From Clavibacter capsici (lineage in GTDB: Bacteria > Actinomycetota > Actinomycetes > Actinomycetales > Microbacteriaceae): a stretch of DNA of 64,000 nucleotides. The stretch covers positions 2,914,001-2,978,000 of the forward strand of contig NZ_CP012573.1 of the NCBI RefSeq assembly GCF_001280205.1, in the 5' to 3' direction. A program made the position numbers and the translations under genes. Shown in pieces: positions 41,765 to 49,857 of the stretch (position 1 is its first letter; each line of letters begins with the position of its first letter). Below the pieces are notes generated by a model. That model searched no databases and was not told the origin of the DNA. It saw only the letters and a program-made list of their open reading frames with translations.

Positions 41765-41893
41765 GGGCTCCTGGGGTCGTGAGGGGCGTGGTCTCCATCG
41801 TGCGCCGACGCCCCCGTGTCGGACGCCGAGCCTATCGTCGTCCAGGAGCCCGGCCGGGTGCTCGCGCCCCCGTCCCCTCCCCTGGAGCAGAAG

Positions 41894-42214
41894 ATGACCC
41901 GCCAGCCCGAGCCCCTCGTCCACCACCCGCACGCCCGCTTCCACCAGGGCGCCTGGCGCGTCCAGGTCGCGTCGCAGCCCGTGCTGGGCTACGTCGTGCC
42001 CACGGAGCGCACGCCCGGGGCGGATCCCGTCTTCGAGGTCTACGCCGACGCGGTCGACGACTCGGGCCGTCGCGTCTGGGTCTCCACCGCGGTCACGCTG
42101 GAGGCCGCGATCGCGTGGATGCGCGAGCACGACATGGAGCTGCTCTCCTTCGCGGGCGAGCACGCCAGGCGGCGGCGCGAGCTCGCGATAGGGATGATGC
42201 CGACGCACTACTGA
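41894..42214 (+). CDS. Small hypothetical protein
   Basis: A 106-residue protein starting at the ATG seven bases after GGAG; the frame is open to a GTG at 41816 but that part is Pro-rich and lacks a ribosome site. HHPHARFHQGAWRVQV opens a beta-rich domain, with DPVFEVYADAVDDSGRRVWV and a C-terminal helix AIAWMREHDMELL. No family is recognised. It lies between the hydrolase and the carotenoid operon, convergent with crtEb. Confidence 0.6.
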   Translation: MTRQPEPLVHHPHARFHQGAWRVQVASQPVLGYVVPTERTPGADPVFEVYADAVDDSGRRVWVSTAVTLEAAIAWMREHDMELLSFAGEHARRRRELAIGMMPTHY

Positions 42215-42237
42215 CCGCGGGCCCGCGGCGCCGGGCC

Positions 42238-43134
42238 TCAGGCGGTGGTGGCCCAGTACGCGATGAGCAGCATCGTCACGACGAAGCCGCAGAGGAAGTT
42301 GAGGCCCAGGAAGCGGCGCCAGCCGCGGTTGGCGGCCTCCGCGTCCTCGTCGCGGATCGACCAGAACGGCGCGGTGCTGAGGACGTACGGGACCACGAGC
42401 ACGGCCGCGATGATCCCCGGGAAGCCCGTGAAGAGCATCGCGACCCCGGCGGCGGCGTAGGCGAGCACGGCGATCCGCACGGTGACGGCCCCGCCGAGCA
42501 CGGTCGCGATGGAGGAGATGCCGCCCTCGCGGTCGGCCACGATGTCCTGCACCGCGCCGAAGGCGTGCGAGGCGACCCCCCACAGGAAGAAGGCCGCGAG
42601 GATCGCCCACAGCGCGGGCGTGAAGGCGCCGCCCGCGAGCACGATCCCGTAGACAGCGGGGGACGTGAAGTGCGTGCTCGAGGTGAGCGAGTCGAGCACC
42701 GGGCGCTCCTTGAAGCGGAGGCCCTTCAGCGAGTACGCGACCACGGCGAAGACGCTCACGGCGAGCACGGCGACGCTGGCGGCGGATCCCACGGTCACGA
42801 GGTACACGAGGAAGGGCACGTTGGTCGCGAGCACCGCGACCAGCACCGGCCGGTGCATCGCGCGCGCGAGCACCGCGCCCTCCACGCCGCCCTTCCGCGG
42901 GTTGCGCATGTCGGACTCGTAGTCGAAGACGTCGTTGATGCCGTACATCGCCAGGTTGTACGGGATGAGGAAGTAGACGGTGCCGAGGATCGCGGTGAGG
43001 TCGAGCTCGCGCGTGACCGTGAGGTACGCGGCCGCGAACGGGAACGCCGTGTTCACCCAGGAGAGCGGGCGGGAGGAGAGCAGGATCGTGCGCAGCGTCT
43101 CGACGGCGCCGGGACGCGCGCGCACGTCACTCAT
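42238..43134 (-). CDS. crtEb: Lycopene elongase/prenyltransferase CrtEb
   Basis: A 298-residue UbiA-type membrane prenyltransferase with about eight helices. The first Asp motif is NDVFDYESD and the second is DIVADREGG, the Mg-diphosphate sites. It adds C5 units from DMAPP to both ends of lycopene to give C50 flavuxanthin-type carotenoids. It is the last gene of the crt operon and overlaps crtYf by eight bases. The identity rests on fold plus operon context. Confidence 0.93.
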   Translation of the reverse strand: MSDVRARPGAVETLRTILLSSRPLSWVNTAFPFAAAYLTVTRELDLTAILGTVYFLIPYNLAMYGINDVFDYESDMRNPRKGGVEGAVLARAMHRPVLVAVLATNVPFLVYLVTVGSAASVAVLAVSVFAVVAYSLKGLRFKERPVLDSLTSSTHFTSPAVYGIVLAGGAFTPALWAILAAFFLWGVASHAFGAVQDIVADREGGISSIATVLGGAVTVRIAVLAYAAAGVAMLFTGFPGIIAAVLVVPYVLSTAPFWSIRDEDAEAANRGWRRFLGLNFLCGFVVTMLLIAYWATTA

Positions 43135-43495
43135 GCGCTTCGATGCCGGAGACGCTGCGGCGGCGACGCAGCAGGTACCAGACCGCGGGCAGCAGCACGA
43201 GGGCGGCGATGGCGTAGGCGAAGTCCTCGACGGGCGCGTAGCCGAGCATGAGGCCCACCAGCTTGTCCTCGTCGTAGCCGACGAGGCCGACCTTGATCAT
43301 GATGTTGTCGAAGATGAGGGTCATCACGAGCAGGATCGCGACGGGCATCCGCCGGTACCAGTAGTACTCGGGGTAGTCGAAGCGGCTGGATCCGTACGGC
43401 ACCGCGGCGGCCTCCCGCAGCAGCAGGCGGCGGAACAGGAACCCGACGACGGCGACGGGAGCGAGGAACAGCAGGTCGAGCACGAGGTAGCTCAT
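43127..43495 (-). CDS. crtYf: C50 carotenoid epsilon/gamma/beta-cyclase subunit CrtYf
   Basis: A 122-residue, three-helix lycopene-cyclase domain protein (heterodimeric CrtYc/d-like). FDYPEYYWYRRMPVAILLVM and APVEDFAYAIAALVLLP, with the PxE-D motif, are family hallmarks. It pairs with CrtYe to cyclise the elongated C50 chain. The ATG overlaps the crtYe stop by ATGA. Ring type (epsilon, gamma or beta) cannot be decided from sequence. Confidence 0.9.
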   Translation of the reverse strand: MSYLVLDLLFLAPVAVVGFLFRRLLLREAAAVPYGSSRFDYPEYYWYRRMPVAILLVMTLIFDNIMIKVGLVGYDEDKLVGLMLGYAPVEDFAYAIAALVLLPAVWYLLRRRRSVSGIEAHE

Positions 43496-43836
43496 CGGTT
43501 CGCGCGCTCCCTCGCCCGGGCGACGTGGTGGTCGGCGAGCCGGCTGAACCCGTTGACGAGGTTCATCGTGAGGTAGCAGAGCAGCGTGAGGAAGAAGACC
43601 TCCTCGAGCGGCAGCTCCGGGCCGACGAGGATCCCCGTCATGATCGCCGTCTCCCCGCGGAAGAAGATGCCCTGCGAGATGCCCGCGACGTCCCACGCGA
43701 GGAAGAACGCGACGCCGATGAGGGTGGTGAGCGCCGCGGCCGTGCGGTCGCGCCAGAAGAAGAGGCGCCAGCGCCGGTCGATGAGCATCATGCAGCCGAG
43801 CGCGACCAGCAGCAGAACGAGGTAGACGAGGCCCAT
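43492..43836 (-). CDS. crtYe: C50 carotenoid cyclase subunit CrtYe
   Basis: A 114-residue, three-helix cyclase-domain protein. RRWRLFFWRDRTAA, AWDVAGISQGIFFRG and GPELPLEEVFFLTLLCY (the PLEE motif) are typical. It forms the second half of the heterodimeric cyclase with CrtYf. Its ATG shares one base with the crtI stop (TGATG), so translation is tightly coupled. Confidence 0.9.
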   Translation of the reverse strand: MGLVYLVLLLVALGCMMLIDRRWRLFFWRDRTAAALTTLIGVAFFLAWDVAGISQGIFFRGETAIMTGILVGPELPLEEVFFLTLLCYLTMNLVNGFSRLADHHVARARERANR

Positions 43837-45434
43837 CAGACCACCGGGCGGCCGACCGTGCGCACGAGCGGCTCGGCGCCGGGGCCGGTCGACACGTCGC
43901 CGCGGAGGCGCTTCACGAGGATCTCCGCGCTGATGAGGCACATGGGCAGGCCGATGCCGGGGATGGTGGATCCGCCCGCGTAGTGCAGCCCGTCGACCTT
44001 CTTGCTCGTGTTGCCGGCGCGGAACATGGCCGACTGTCCGAGCGTGTGGGCGGGCCCGAGGATGGTGCCCTTCCAGGAGTGCAGGTCGGCGGCGAAGTCG
44101 CCGGGGCCCGAGGTGCGGCGGAGCACGATGCGCTCGGCGAGGTCGGGGATGCCGGCCCAGTCGCTGATCTGCCGGATGGCGCGGTCGGCGATCTCCTCGA
44201 CCCGCGCGTCCCCCGCGCCGTCGATGCCGCCGCGGCCGATGGTCGGGTCGGCGGGGATCGGCACGAGGATGAAGACGTTCTCGTGGCCGTCGGGCGCGAC
44301 CGAGGGGTCGGTGGCGCTGGGCTTGCAGACGTAGATGCTCGCGGGATCCGGCACCGAGGTCGTGCCGCCCTTCGGCGGGAAGATGCGGGAGAAGTTCTCG
44401 TCCCAGTCCTCGGTGAACAGCAGCGTGTGGTGGTGCAGCTCCGGCAGGCCGCCCTTCACGCCGAGGTAGACGAGAACGGCGCCGGGGCCGGCGGTGGCCT
44501 TGTCCCAGTACGACTGCGGGTAGGTGCGGAACGCCTCGGGGATGAGCTCGGTCTCGGTGTGGTGCAGGTCGGCCGTGGAGACGACCACGTCGGCCTCGAG
44601 GGTCTCGGTGCCGGCGTCGGTGGTGATCTGCACGCCGCGCGCCCGCGCCCGCCCGGCCCTCGCGGGCTCGGTGACGATGCGGGAGACGGGCGATCCGGTG
44701 CGGATCTCGACGCCCTCGGCCCGCGCGACCCGCTCGATCGCGTCGATGACGGTGATGAGGCCGCCCTGCGGGTACAGCACGCCGTCCTCGAGGTCGAGGT
44801 GGCTCATCAGGTGGTACATGCTCGGCGCGAGCTTGGGCGAGGAGCCGAGGAACACGGCCGGGTAGCCGAGGATCTGACGGAGGCGGCGGTCCTTCACGTA
44901 GCGGGCCACGTGCGTCTCGAGCGGCGTGAGCAGCAGCTTCCCGAGCGTGCCCGTGCGGGTGACGACGTCGCGCTTCAGCAGCGGCCGGTAGTCGGCGAAG
45001 GTCGTGTAGAGGAAGCGCTTCTTCGCGACCTCGTAGACGTCCTTCGCGGAGTCGAGGTAGCGGGCCATCGCGGGGCGGGACCCGGGCTCGACGCTCTCGA
45101 ACAGGTCGAGGTTCGCCTCGCGGGAGTCGCGGATGTCGATGGGCTCGGGATCGCCCTCGAAGAGCACGCGGTAGCCGGGGAGGCGCACGAGGTCGAGCTG
45201 CTCGGCGGCGCTCGTGCCCATGAGCTTGAAGAAGTGGTCGAAGACCTCGGGCATGAGGTACCAGCTGGGGCCGAGGTCGAAGCGGAAGCCGTCCCTCTCC
45301 CAGGAGCCGGCGCGGCCGCCGACCTCGTCGCGGCCCTCGACGAGGGTCACGCGGTAGCCGTCACGGGCGAGGAGCGCGGCGGAGGCGAGGCCGGCGATCC
45401 CGCCGCCGATCACGATGGCGGTGGGTGCGGTCAT
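43836..45434 (-). CDS. crtI: Phytoene desaturase CrtI
   Basis: A 532-residue flavoprotein. The FAD-binding motif is VIGGGIAGLASAALLARDG, followed by RDEVGGRAGSW; HYAGGSTIPGIGLPMCL-like sequence near the C-terminus is the carotenoid-oxidase signature. It carries out four desaturations of phytoene to lycopene. CAGGAG lies six bases before the ATG, and ATGA overlaps the crtB stop. The length is normal for the family. Confidence 0.95.
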   Translation of the reverse strand: MTAPTAIVIGGGIAGLASAALLARDGYRVTLVEGRDEVGGRAGSWERDGFRFDLGPSWYLMPEVFDHFFKLMGTSAAEQLDLVRLPGYRVLFEGDPEPIDIRDSREANLDLFESVEPGSRPAMARYLDSAKDVYEVAKKRFLYTTFADYRPLLKRDVVTRTGTLGKLLLTPLETHVARYVKDRRLRQILGYPAVFLGSSPKLAPSMYHLMSHLDLEDGVLYPQGGLITVIDAIERVARAEGVEIRTGSPVSRIVTEPARAGRARARGVQITTDAGTETLEADVVVSTADLHHTETELIPEAFRTYPQSYWDKATAGPGAVLVYLGVKGGLPELHHHTLLFTEDWDENFSRIFPPKGGTTSVPDPASIYVCKPSATDPSVAPDGHENVFILVPIPADPTIGRGGIDGAGDARVEEIADRAIRQISDWAGIPDLAERIVLRRTSGPGDFAADLHSWKGTILGPAHTLGQSAMFRAGNTSKKVDGLHYAGGSTIPGIGLPMCLISAEILVKRLRGDVSTGPGAEPLVRTVGRPVV

Positions 45435-46465
45435 GGCGCTCTCCTGCTGCTCGGGGTCGGACGGGGCGGGCTCGGTCGGGGTGGCACGGGAGGCGGGGTC
45501 GGGCGGACGCCGTCGGCGCGGGGCCCGCGCGAGCGGCGCACCAGGCGGCCGTCGACGCCGGAGGGCTCGGCGCCCGTGGCGGCGGCGAGCGCGATGCGGG
45601 CCTTGACCGGATCGGGCACCCGCACGCGCGTGCGCGCCAGCTCGGCCGCGGGGGTGTCGCGCAGGCGCACGGCGAGCTCGGCGAACAGGCCCTGCGCGAG
45701 CGCGACGGCGCGGCGGCTGGAGGCGGGGAGGTCGGGGATCACGGCACCGGACATGCGGAGGTCGGCGTCGATGTCGTCGAGGATGCGCTCCTTGTCGGCC
45801 TCCGAGAAGGTCTGGACGTCGACGCCGGGGAAGTAGCTGCGGCCGAGCGCCTCGTGGTCGGCCGCGAGGTCGCGGAGGAAGTTGACCTTCTGGAACGCGG
45901 CGCCCAGGCGCTTGGCGCCCTCCTCGAACCGGATCCGCTCGGGGCGCGTCGTCGCGTGGCCCAGGAGGAACGCGCGCAGGCACATGAGGCCGACGACCTC
46001 GGCGGATCCGTACACGTACTCGGTGAAGGAGGCGGGCGTGTGCTCCATCCGGCGCAGGTCCATGCGCATGGAGGCGAAGAACGGCGCGGTGAGCTCGGCG
46101 CCGAAGCCGGCGCGGCGGGCGGTGATCGCGAAGGCGTGGACGACGAGGTTGGTGCTGTAGCCGCGCAGCATCGCGTCCTCGGTCTCCTGCTCGAGGGCGT
46201 CGAGCAGGTCCTCGACGTGCGCGGGATCCACCCCCGCACCGGCCGCGGCGCCGTCGACGATCTCGTCGGCGATGCGCACGAGCGCGTACACGTTCTCGAT
46301 GTGCTGGCGGACGTCGGCGCCGAGGAGGCGGGAGGCGAGCCCGAAGGAGGTGGAGTAGCGGCGGATCACGACGGAGGCCGTGTCCTGCGCCACGCGGTCG
46401 TACTTCTCGAGGCCGGTGGGCGGCTCGGGGGCGGGACCGCGTCGGCCGGGGCGTCGACCCGTCAT
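45431..46465 (-). CDS. crtB: Phytoene synthase CrtB
   Basis: A 344-residue trans-isoprenyl synthase (squalene/phytoene class). The two Asp-rich motifs are YALVRIADEIVDG and NFLRDLAADHEALGR. It joins two GGPP molecules into phytoene. The N-terminal 20 and C-terminal 40 residues are Pro/Arg-rich extensions of low complexity. It overlaps crtE upstream and crtI downstream by ATGA. Confidence 0.94.
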   Translation of the reverse strand: MTGRRPGRRGPAPEPPTGLEKYDRVAQDTASVVIRRYSTSFGLASRLLGADVRQHIENVYALVRIADEIVDGAAAGAGVDPAHVEDLLDALEQETEDAMLRGYSTNLVVHAFAITARRAGFGAELTAPFFASMRMDLRRMEHTPASFTEYVYGSAEVVGLMCLRAFLLGHATTRPERIRFEEGAKRLGAAFQKVNFLRDLAADHEALGRSYFPGVDVQTFSEADKERILDDIDADLRMSGAVIPDLPASSRRAVALAQGLFAELAVRLRDTPAAELARTRVRVPDPVKARIALAAATGAEPSGVDGRLVRRSRGPRADGVRPTPPPVPPRPSPPRPTPSSRRAP

Positions 46466-47532
46466 CGGATGCGCCCGAGCACGGACTCCGCGACGGGCGC
46501 GAGCTCCCGGCGGAGCGCGTCCGGCACGACCGGGTCGTCGAGGCGCGCGCACGCGGCGACCGCGAGGTCGCGCGCGACGCCCTCGGCGTAGGCCCGGGCG
46601 CCGGAGCTCTCGAGAACCGAGCGGACGAGCGCCGCCTCGCCGCGCGAGAGGTCGTCCTTGCCGACGAGCGAGCTGATCTCGCCCCACTCCGACGAGCGGA
46701 CGGCGTGGGCGATGAGCACGGTGCGCTTGCCCTCGCGGAGGTCGCCGAGGTTGGTCTTGCCGGTCTCCTGCTCGTCGCCGAAGACGCCGAGGACGTCGTC
46801 GACCACCTGGTACGCGATGCCGATGTCGCGGCCGAAGTCGCCGAGCGCGGCGACCACCTCGGGACGCGCGCCCGCGAGCACGGCACCCGCCTGCAGCGGC
46901 GCCTCGAACGAGTAGACGGCGGTCTTCAGGCGCTCCATGCGGAGGATCTCCTCCACGCTCGGCACGTCCGCGGTGAGCGAGAACTCGACGTCGATGAGCT
47001 CGCCCGCGGCCGATGCGAACACGGCGTCGTCGAGGATCTCCATGAGGTGCGACCGGGTGAGGTCGCGCACGCCGCTCGCGTCGATGAGGCGGTACGCGTT
47101 GACGAGCGCCAGGTCCCCCGCGATGACGGCCGCCGACATGCCGCGGTGCTCGGCCAGCGGCTGGGGCAGGCCCTGCGTGGTGGCGATGTCGCGGTAGGCG
47201 CCGGAGACGTTCGGGCCGCCGCGCCGGGTGAAGTCGCGGTCGATGACGTCGTCGTGGACGATGAGCGCGGTGTGGAGCATCTCGAAAGCGGCCCCGACGT
47301 GGGCCGCGGCCTGCACGTCCTGGCCGCCGAGGCCGTCGTACGCCGCCATGACCATGCGCGGACGGAAGCGCTTGCCGCCGGCCGTGTTCGACTCGAGCGT
47401 CCGCCAGAGCTTCACGTACTCGGAGCCCATCACCTCGGCGCGCACGAGCGACCTCGCGAAGAACGCGTCCAGGACGCCGTTCACATGGGCCTGCCTCGAT
47501 GTGGAGACGGCAGCGAGGTTGGTGGCGTCCAC
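46462..47532 (-). CDS. crtE: Geranylgeranyl diphosphate synthase CrtE
   Basis: A 356-residue prenyl diphosphate synthase. The first Asp-rich motif is VHDDVIDRD (DDxxD) and the second is VVDDVLGVFGDEQETGK. GGKRFRPRMVM is the substrate Lys-Arg block. It makes C20-PP for phytoene. It is the first crt gene: a GTG start with TAGGTT (47539-47544, reverse strand) ending six bases before it, so the operon mRNA is probably leaderless. Confidence 0.93.
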   Translation of the reverse strand: MDATNLAAVSTSRQAHVNGVLDAFFARSLVRAEVMGSEYVKLWRTLESNTAGGKRFRPRMVMAAYDGLGGQDVQAAAHVGAAFEMLHTALIVHDDVIDRDFTRRGGPNVSGAYRDIATTQGLPQPLAEHRGMSAAVIAGDLALVNAYRLIDASGVRDLTRSHLMEILDDAVFASAAGELIDVEFSLTADVPSVEEILRMERLKTAVYSFEAPLQAGAVLAGARPEVVAALGDFGRDIGIAYQVVDDVLGVFGDEQETGKTNLGDLREGKRTVLIAHAVRSSEWGEISSLVGKDDLSRGEAALVRSVLESSGARAYAEGVARDLAVAACARLDDPVVPDALRRELAPVAESVLGRIR

Positions 47533-47576
47533 GGATGAAACCTAACATCGTGGGGGTAACGGAAAGCAGGGAGCGC
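47533..47576. promoter_or_regulatory. Divergent crtE/idi promoters with overlapping -10 elements
   Basis: On the reverse strand TAGGTT (47539-47544) serves crtE. On the forward strand TAACAT (47543-47548) can serve idi, whose AGGGAG follows at 47568-47573. The two hexamers share two bases, so polymerase can probably occupy only one side at a time, tying isoprenoid supply and carotenoid synthesis together. Confidence 0.6.
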
Positions 47577-48143
47577 ATGCCACAGCACACCGAGCTCGTC
47601 GTCCTCCTGGACGACGACGGCGAGACCATCGGGACGGCGCCCAAGGCGACGGTCCACACCCGCGACACCGCGCTGCACCTCGCGTTCTCGTGCCACGTGT
47701 TCGACGCCGAGGGACGGATCCTCGTCACGCGCCGCGCCATCGGCAAGCTCACCTGGCCCGGCGTCTGGACCAACTCGTTCTGCGGCCACCCGGCACCCGA
47801 CGAGGACATGCGCGAGGCCGTCCACCGCCGCGCCGAGCAGGAGCTCGGGCTGACCCTCGCCTCGGTCGAGCTCGTGCTGCCCGACTTCCGCTACCGCGCG
47901 ACCGACGCCGCGGGCATCGTGGAGAACGAGATCTGCCCCGTCTTCCGCGCGGTCGCGGCCACGCCGGTGGATCCGCGGCCCGAGGAGGTCGGCGAGTACC
48001 AGTGGGTGGATCCCGAGCAGCTCACCTCCGCGGTCGCCCTCACGCCGTGGGCCTTCAGCCCGTGGCTCACGCTCCAGCTGCCGCTGCTGTACCCGGAGCA
48101 CGCGGCGCACGTGGGGCTGGCGGACGCGGTGCCCGCCACCTGA
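47577..48143 (+). CDS. idi: Isopentenyl-diphosphate delta-isomerase, type I
   Basis: A 188-residue Nudix-fold isomerase. The catalytic Cys is in NSFCGHP and the catalytic Glu in ENEICPVF; HLAFSCHVFDAEGRILVTRR and TWPGVWTN are family motifs. It interconverts IPP and DMAPP, feeding crtE and supplying the DMAPP used by CrtEb. The ATG follows AGGGAG by three bases. It is divergent from the crt operon. Confidence 0.95.
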   Translation: MPQHTELVVLLDDDGETIGTAPKATVHTRDTALHLAFSCHVFDAEGRILVTRRAIGKLTWPGVWTNSFCGHPAPDEDMREAVHRRAEQELGLTLASVELVLPDFRYRATDAAGIVENEICPVFRAVAATPVDPRPEEVGEYQWVDPEQLTSAVALTPWAFSPWLTLQLPLLYPEHAAHVGLADAVPAT

Positions 48144-48156
48144 TCGGCGCCCTCCG

Positions 48157-48201
48157 ACGACGAGGGGCCCGGCCGCGCTGCGCGGCCGGGCCCCTCGTCG
48201 T
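48157..48201. terminator. Bidirectional terminator between idi and patatin gene
   Basis: A perfect 21-bp stem (48157-48177 with 48181-48201) with a CTG loop lies between the convergent stops at 48143 and 48215. It is the longest perfect hairpin I found in the window. Confidence 0.85.
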
Positions 48202-48214
48202 GGTGCGGGCGGGA

Positions 48215-49093
48215 TCAGCCCCAGAAGGCGCGGACCTCGTCGGCGACGCGCTCGGCCTGGCGGCGGCCCGCCTCCGCGGAGGCCGTGCGGGTCGAGAGGA
48301 GGAGCGAGTTCTCGCCGAAGGCGCGGGTGCTCTCCTCGTCGGCCTGGATCACGAGCACCTCGGCCCGGCCGCGCAGCTGCTGCACGACGGTGGACAGCGT
48401 CGGGCCCATGCCGCTCTGCGGCGCCTCGGGGCCGCACGCGATGACGAGGATCCGCTCGTGGTCGGCGACGACGTCGGCGTTCGTGCCGGAGCGCATGCCG
48501 CCGTCCATGTAGGGGCGGCCGTCGATGGTGACGGGCGGGAAGACGCCGGGCACCGCGCAGCTCGCGGCGGAGGCGCGCACGAGGTCGGCGCCGGAGTCCT
48601 TGTCGAAGACGGTGAAGCGGCCGGTGCCGGCGTCGACCGCGGTGATGCGGAGGTCCTGCTCGGGCCAGTCGCGGATGGGCAGCAGCTGGCCGATGCGCTC
48701 GACGCTCGCGGCGTCGTCCACCTCGGGGTCGTACTCCTCGAGCGCGAACTCGCCGATCCGCTGGCGCGTGGGGATCTCGCCCGCCGTGCTCACGACGCCC
48801 TCGCCGATGACCTCCACGGTGCGGGAGAGGTCGCGGCTGCCGGTGGGCTCCGCCATGCCGGCCACGTCGACGAAGTGCTCGTCGTAGGCCGCGTCGATGG
48901 CGCCCGCGCGCAGGTTGATCGCGACGACGGATCCGGCCGAGGTGCCGACGACCGTGTCGGCCGCGCCGAGGTCCACGCCCGCGGCGATGAGCCCCGAGAG
49001 GAGGCCGGTCTCCCACGCGATGCCGGCGACGCCGCCGCCGCCGAGGACCAGTCCCCGTGTCGCCGTGGTCGTGTCCCGCTCGGTACCGGTCAT
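48215..49093 (-). CDS. Patatin-like phospholipase
   Basis: A 292-residue cytoplasmic acyl hydrolase. The oxyanion loop is LVLGGGGVAGIAWE, the nucleophile elbow is VVGTSAGS, and the catalytic Asp is in YMDGGMRS. There is no signal peptide or membrane helix. Patatins release fatty acids from phospholipids; some bacterial ones are effectors in anti-phage systems, but no sensor gene is adjacent. The ATG lies at 49093. Confidence 0.88.
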   Translation of the reverse strand: MTGTERDTTTATRGLVLGGGGVAGIAWETGLLSGLIAAGVDLGAADTVVGTSAGSVVAINLRAGAIDAAYDEHFVDVAGMAEPTGSRDLSRTVEVIGEGVVSTAGEIPTRQRIGEFALEEYDPEVDDAASVERIGQLLPIRDWPEQDLRITAVDAGTGRFTVFDKDSGADLVRASAASCAVPGVFPPVTIDGRPYMDGGMRSGTNADVVADHERILVIACGPEAPQSGMGPTLSTVVQQLRGRAEVLVIQADEESTRAFGENSLLLSTRTASAEAGRRQAERVADEVRAFWG

Positions 49094-49219
49094 GGTTCTC
49101 CTCTTCGTGTGCGCGTGCGCGCGGTGGTGGTGGACGTGGTGGTGGATCCGGGTCCATCATCCCCGGCCGCGATGGACGGCGGCCGAGGGCGCGGTGGACA
49201 CGCGGTGGACGCCGCCGGG

Positions 49220-49780
49220 TCAGCGTCGCGCGGCCGGTGGATCCACGGTGCCGCTCGGCGCGCCGTCCGGCCCCCCGGCGGCCACCCGGTAGACCTCGCG
49301 CACCTCGCCGAGGAAGCGCAGCACGGTCGCGCGCTCGCGCTCGGTCAGCGCGTCGGCGGCGCGAGCGACGCCGCCGATCATGGGCATCAGCTCGTCCATG
49401 GCCCGGCCGACGGACGCCGGCCGCGGCACGACCACCACGCGGCGGCGGTCGTGCGGGTGCGGCCGGCGGTCGACGTGGCCGACCGCGACGAGCCGGTCCA
49501 CGACCAGGGTCACGGCGGCGGTGGATATCCCGAGCCGGCCCGCGAGCTCGGTGGGCGACAGCGACCCCGCCTGGATCAGGTGCTCCATGGCCTTCATGTC
49601 GGTGGCGTTGACCTCGAGGACGGTGCCGAGGCGACGCTCGAAGCCGGCGGCGAGGCCGAGCACGTCCCGGAGCACGCGGCCGATCTCCCCCGCCTCCCCC
49701 GCCTCGGCGGGCACGCCGGCGCCGGGGGCCGGAAGGGCGTCGGGCGCCCCCGCGCCGGCAGCGGGACGGGAGCGGGGCAT
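49220..49780 (-). CDS. MarR-family repressor, probably of the MMPL exporter
   Basis: A 186-residue MarR protein with a 33-residue Ala/Pro-rich N-terminus. The helix-turn-helix is SPTELAGRLGISTAAVTLVVDRLVAVG and the wing RRPHPHDRRRVVVVP. TACGAT (49787-49792, reverse strand) ends six bases before the ATG (leaderless). It is divergent from the MMPL gene; the inverted repeat at 49820-49833 between that gene's promoter elements is its likely site. Confidence 0.87.
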   Translation of the reverse strand: MPRSRPAAGAGAPDALPAPGAGVPAEAGEAGEIGRVLRDVLGLAAGFERRLGTVLEVNATDMKAMEHLIQAGSLSPTELAGRLGISTAAVTLVVDRLVAVGHVDRRPHPHDRRRVVVVPRPASVGRAMDELMPMIGGVARAADALTERERATVLRFLGEVREVYRVAAGGPDGAPSGTVDPPAARR

Positions 49781-49813
49781 GCGCCCATCGTACGGCGGAA
49801 GTAGCTAAGGCGC

Positions 49814-49839
49814 TTGACAGTCAGTAGGCTGACGATATT
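49814..49839 (+). promoter_or_regulatory. MMPL promoter with candidate MarR operator
   Basis: TTGACA at 49814-49819 is a consensus -35. GTCAG-TAGG-CTGAC (49820-49833) is a perfect inverted repeat directly after it, and GATATT at 49834-49839 may be the -10, although the spacing is short. A bound MarR dimer would block polymerase. Confidence 0.6.
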
Positions 49840-49857
49840 CACCCCCCTGGAGGACTC

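Noticed and set aside
42215-42228. Perfect palindrome CCGCGGGCCCGCGG between convergent genes as a terminator
   Set aside because: As a hairpin it has only five pairs and a four-base loop; weak compared with the other terminators and common by chance at this GC.
48215-49093. Patatin gene as an anti-phage (CapV/CBASS) effector
   Set aside because: No cyclic-nucleotide synthase or other sensor gene is adjacent; it is treated as an ordinary phospholipase.
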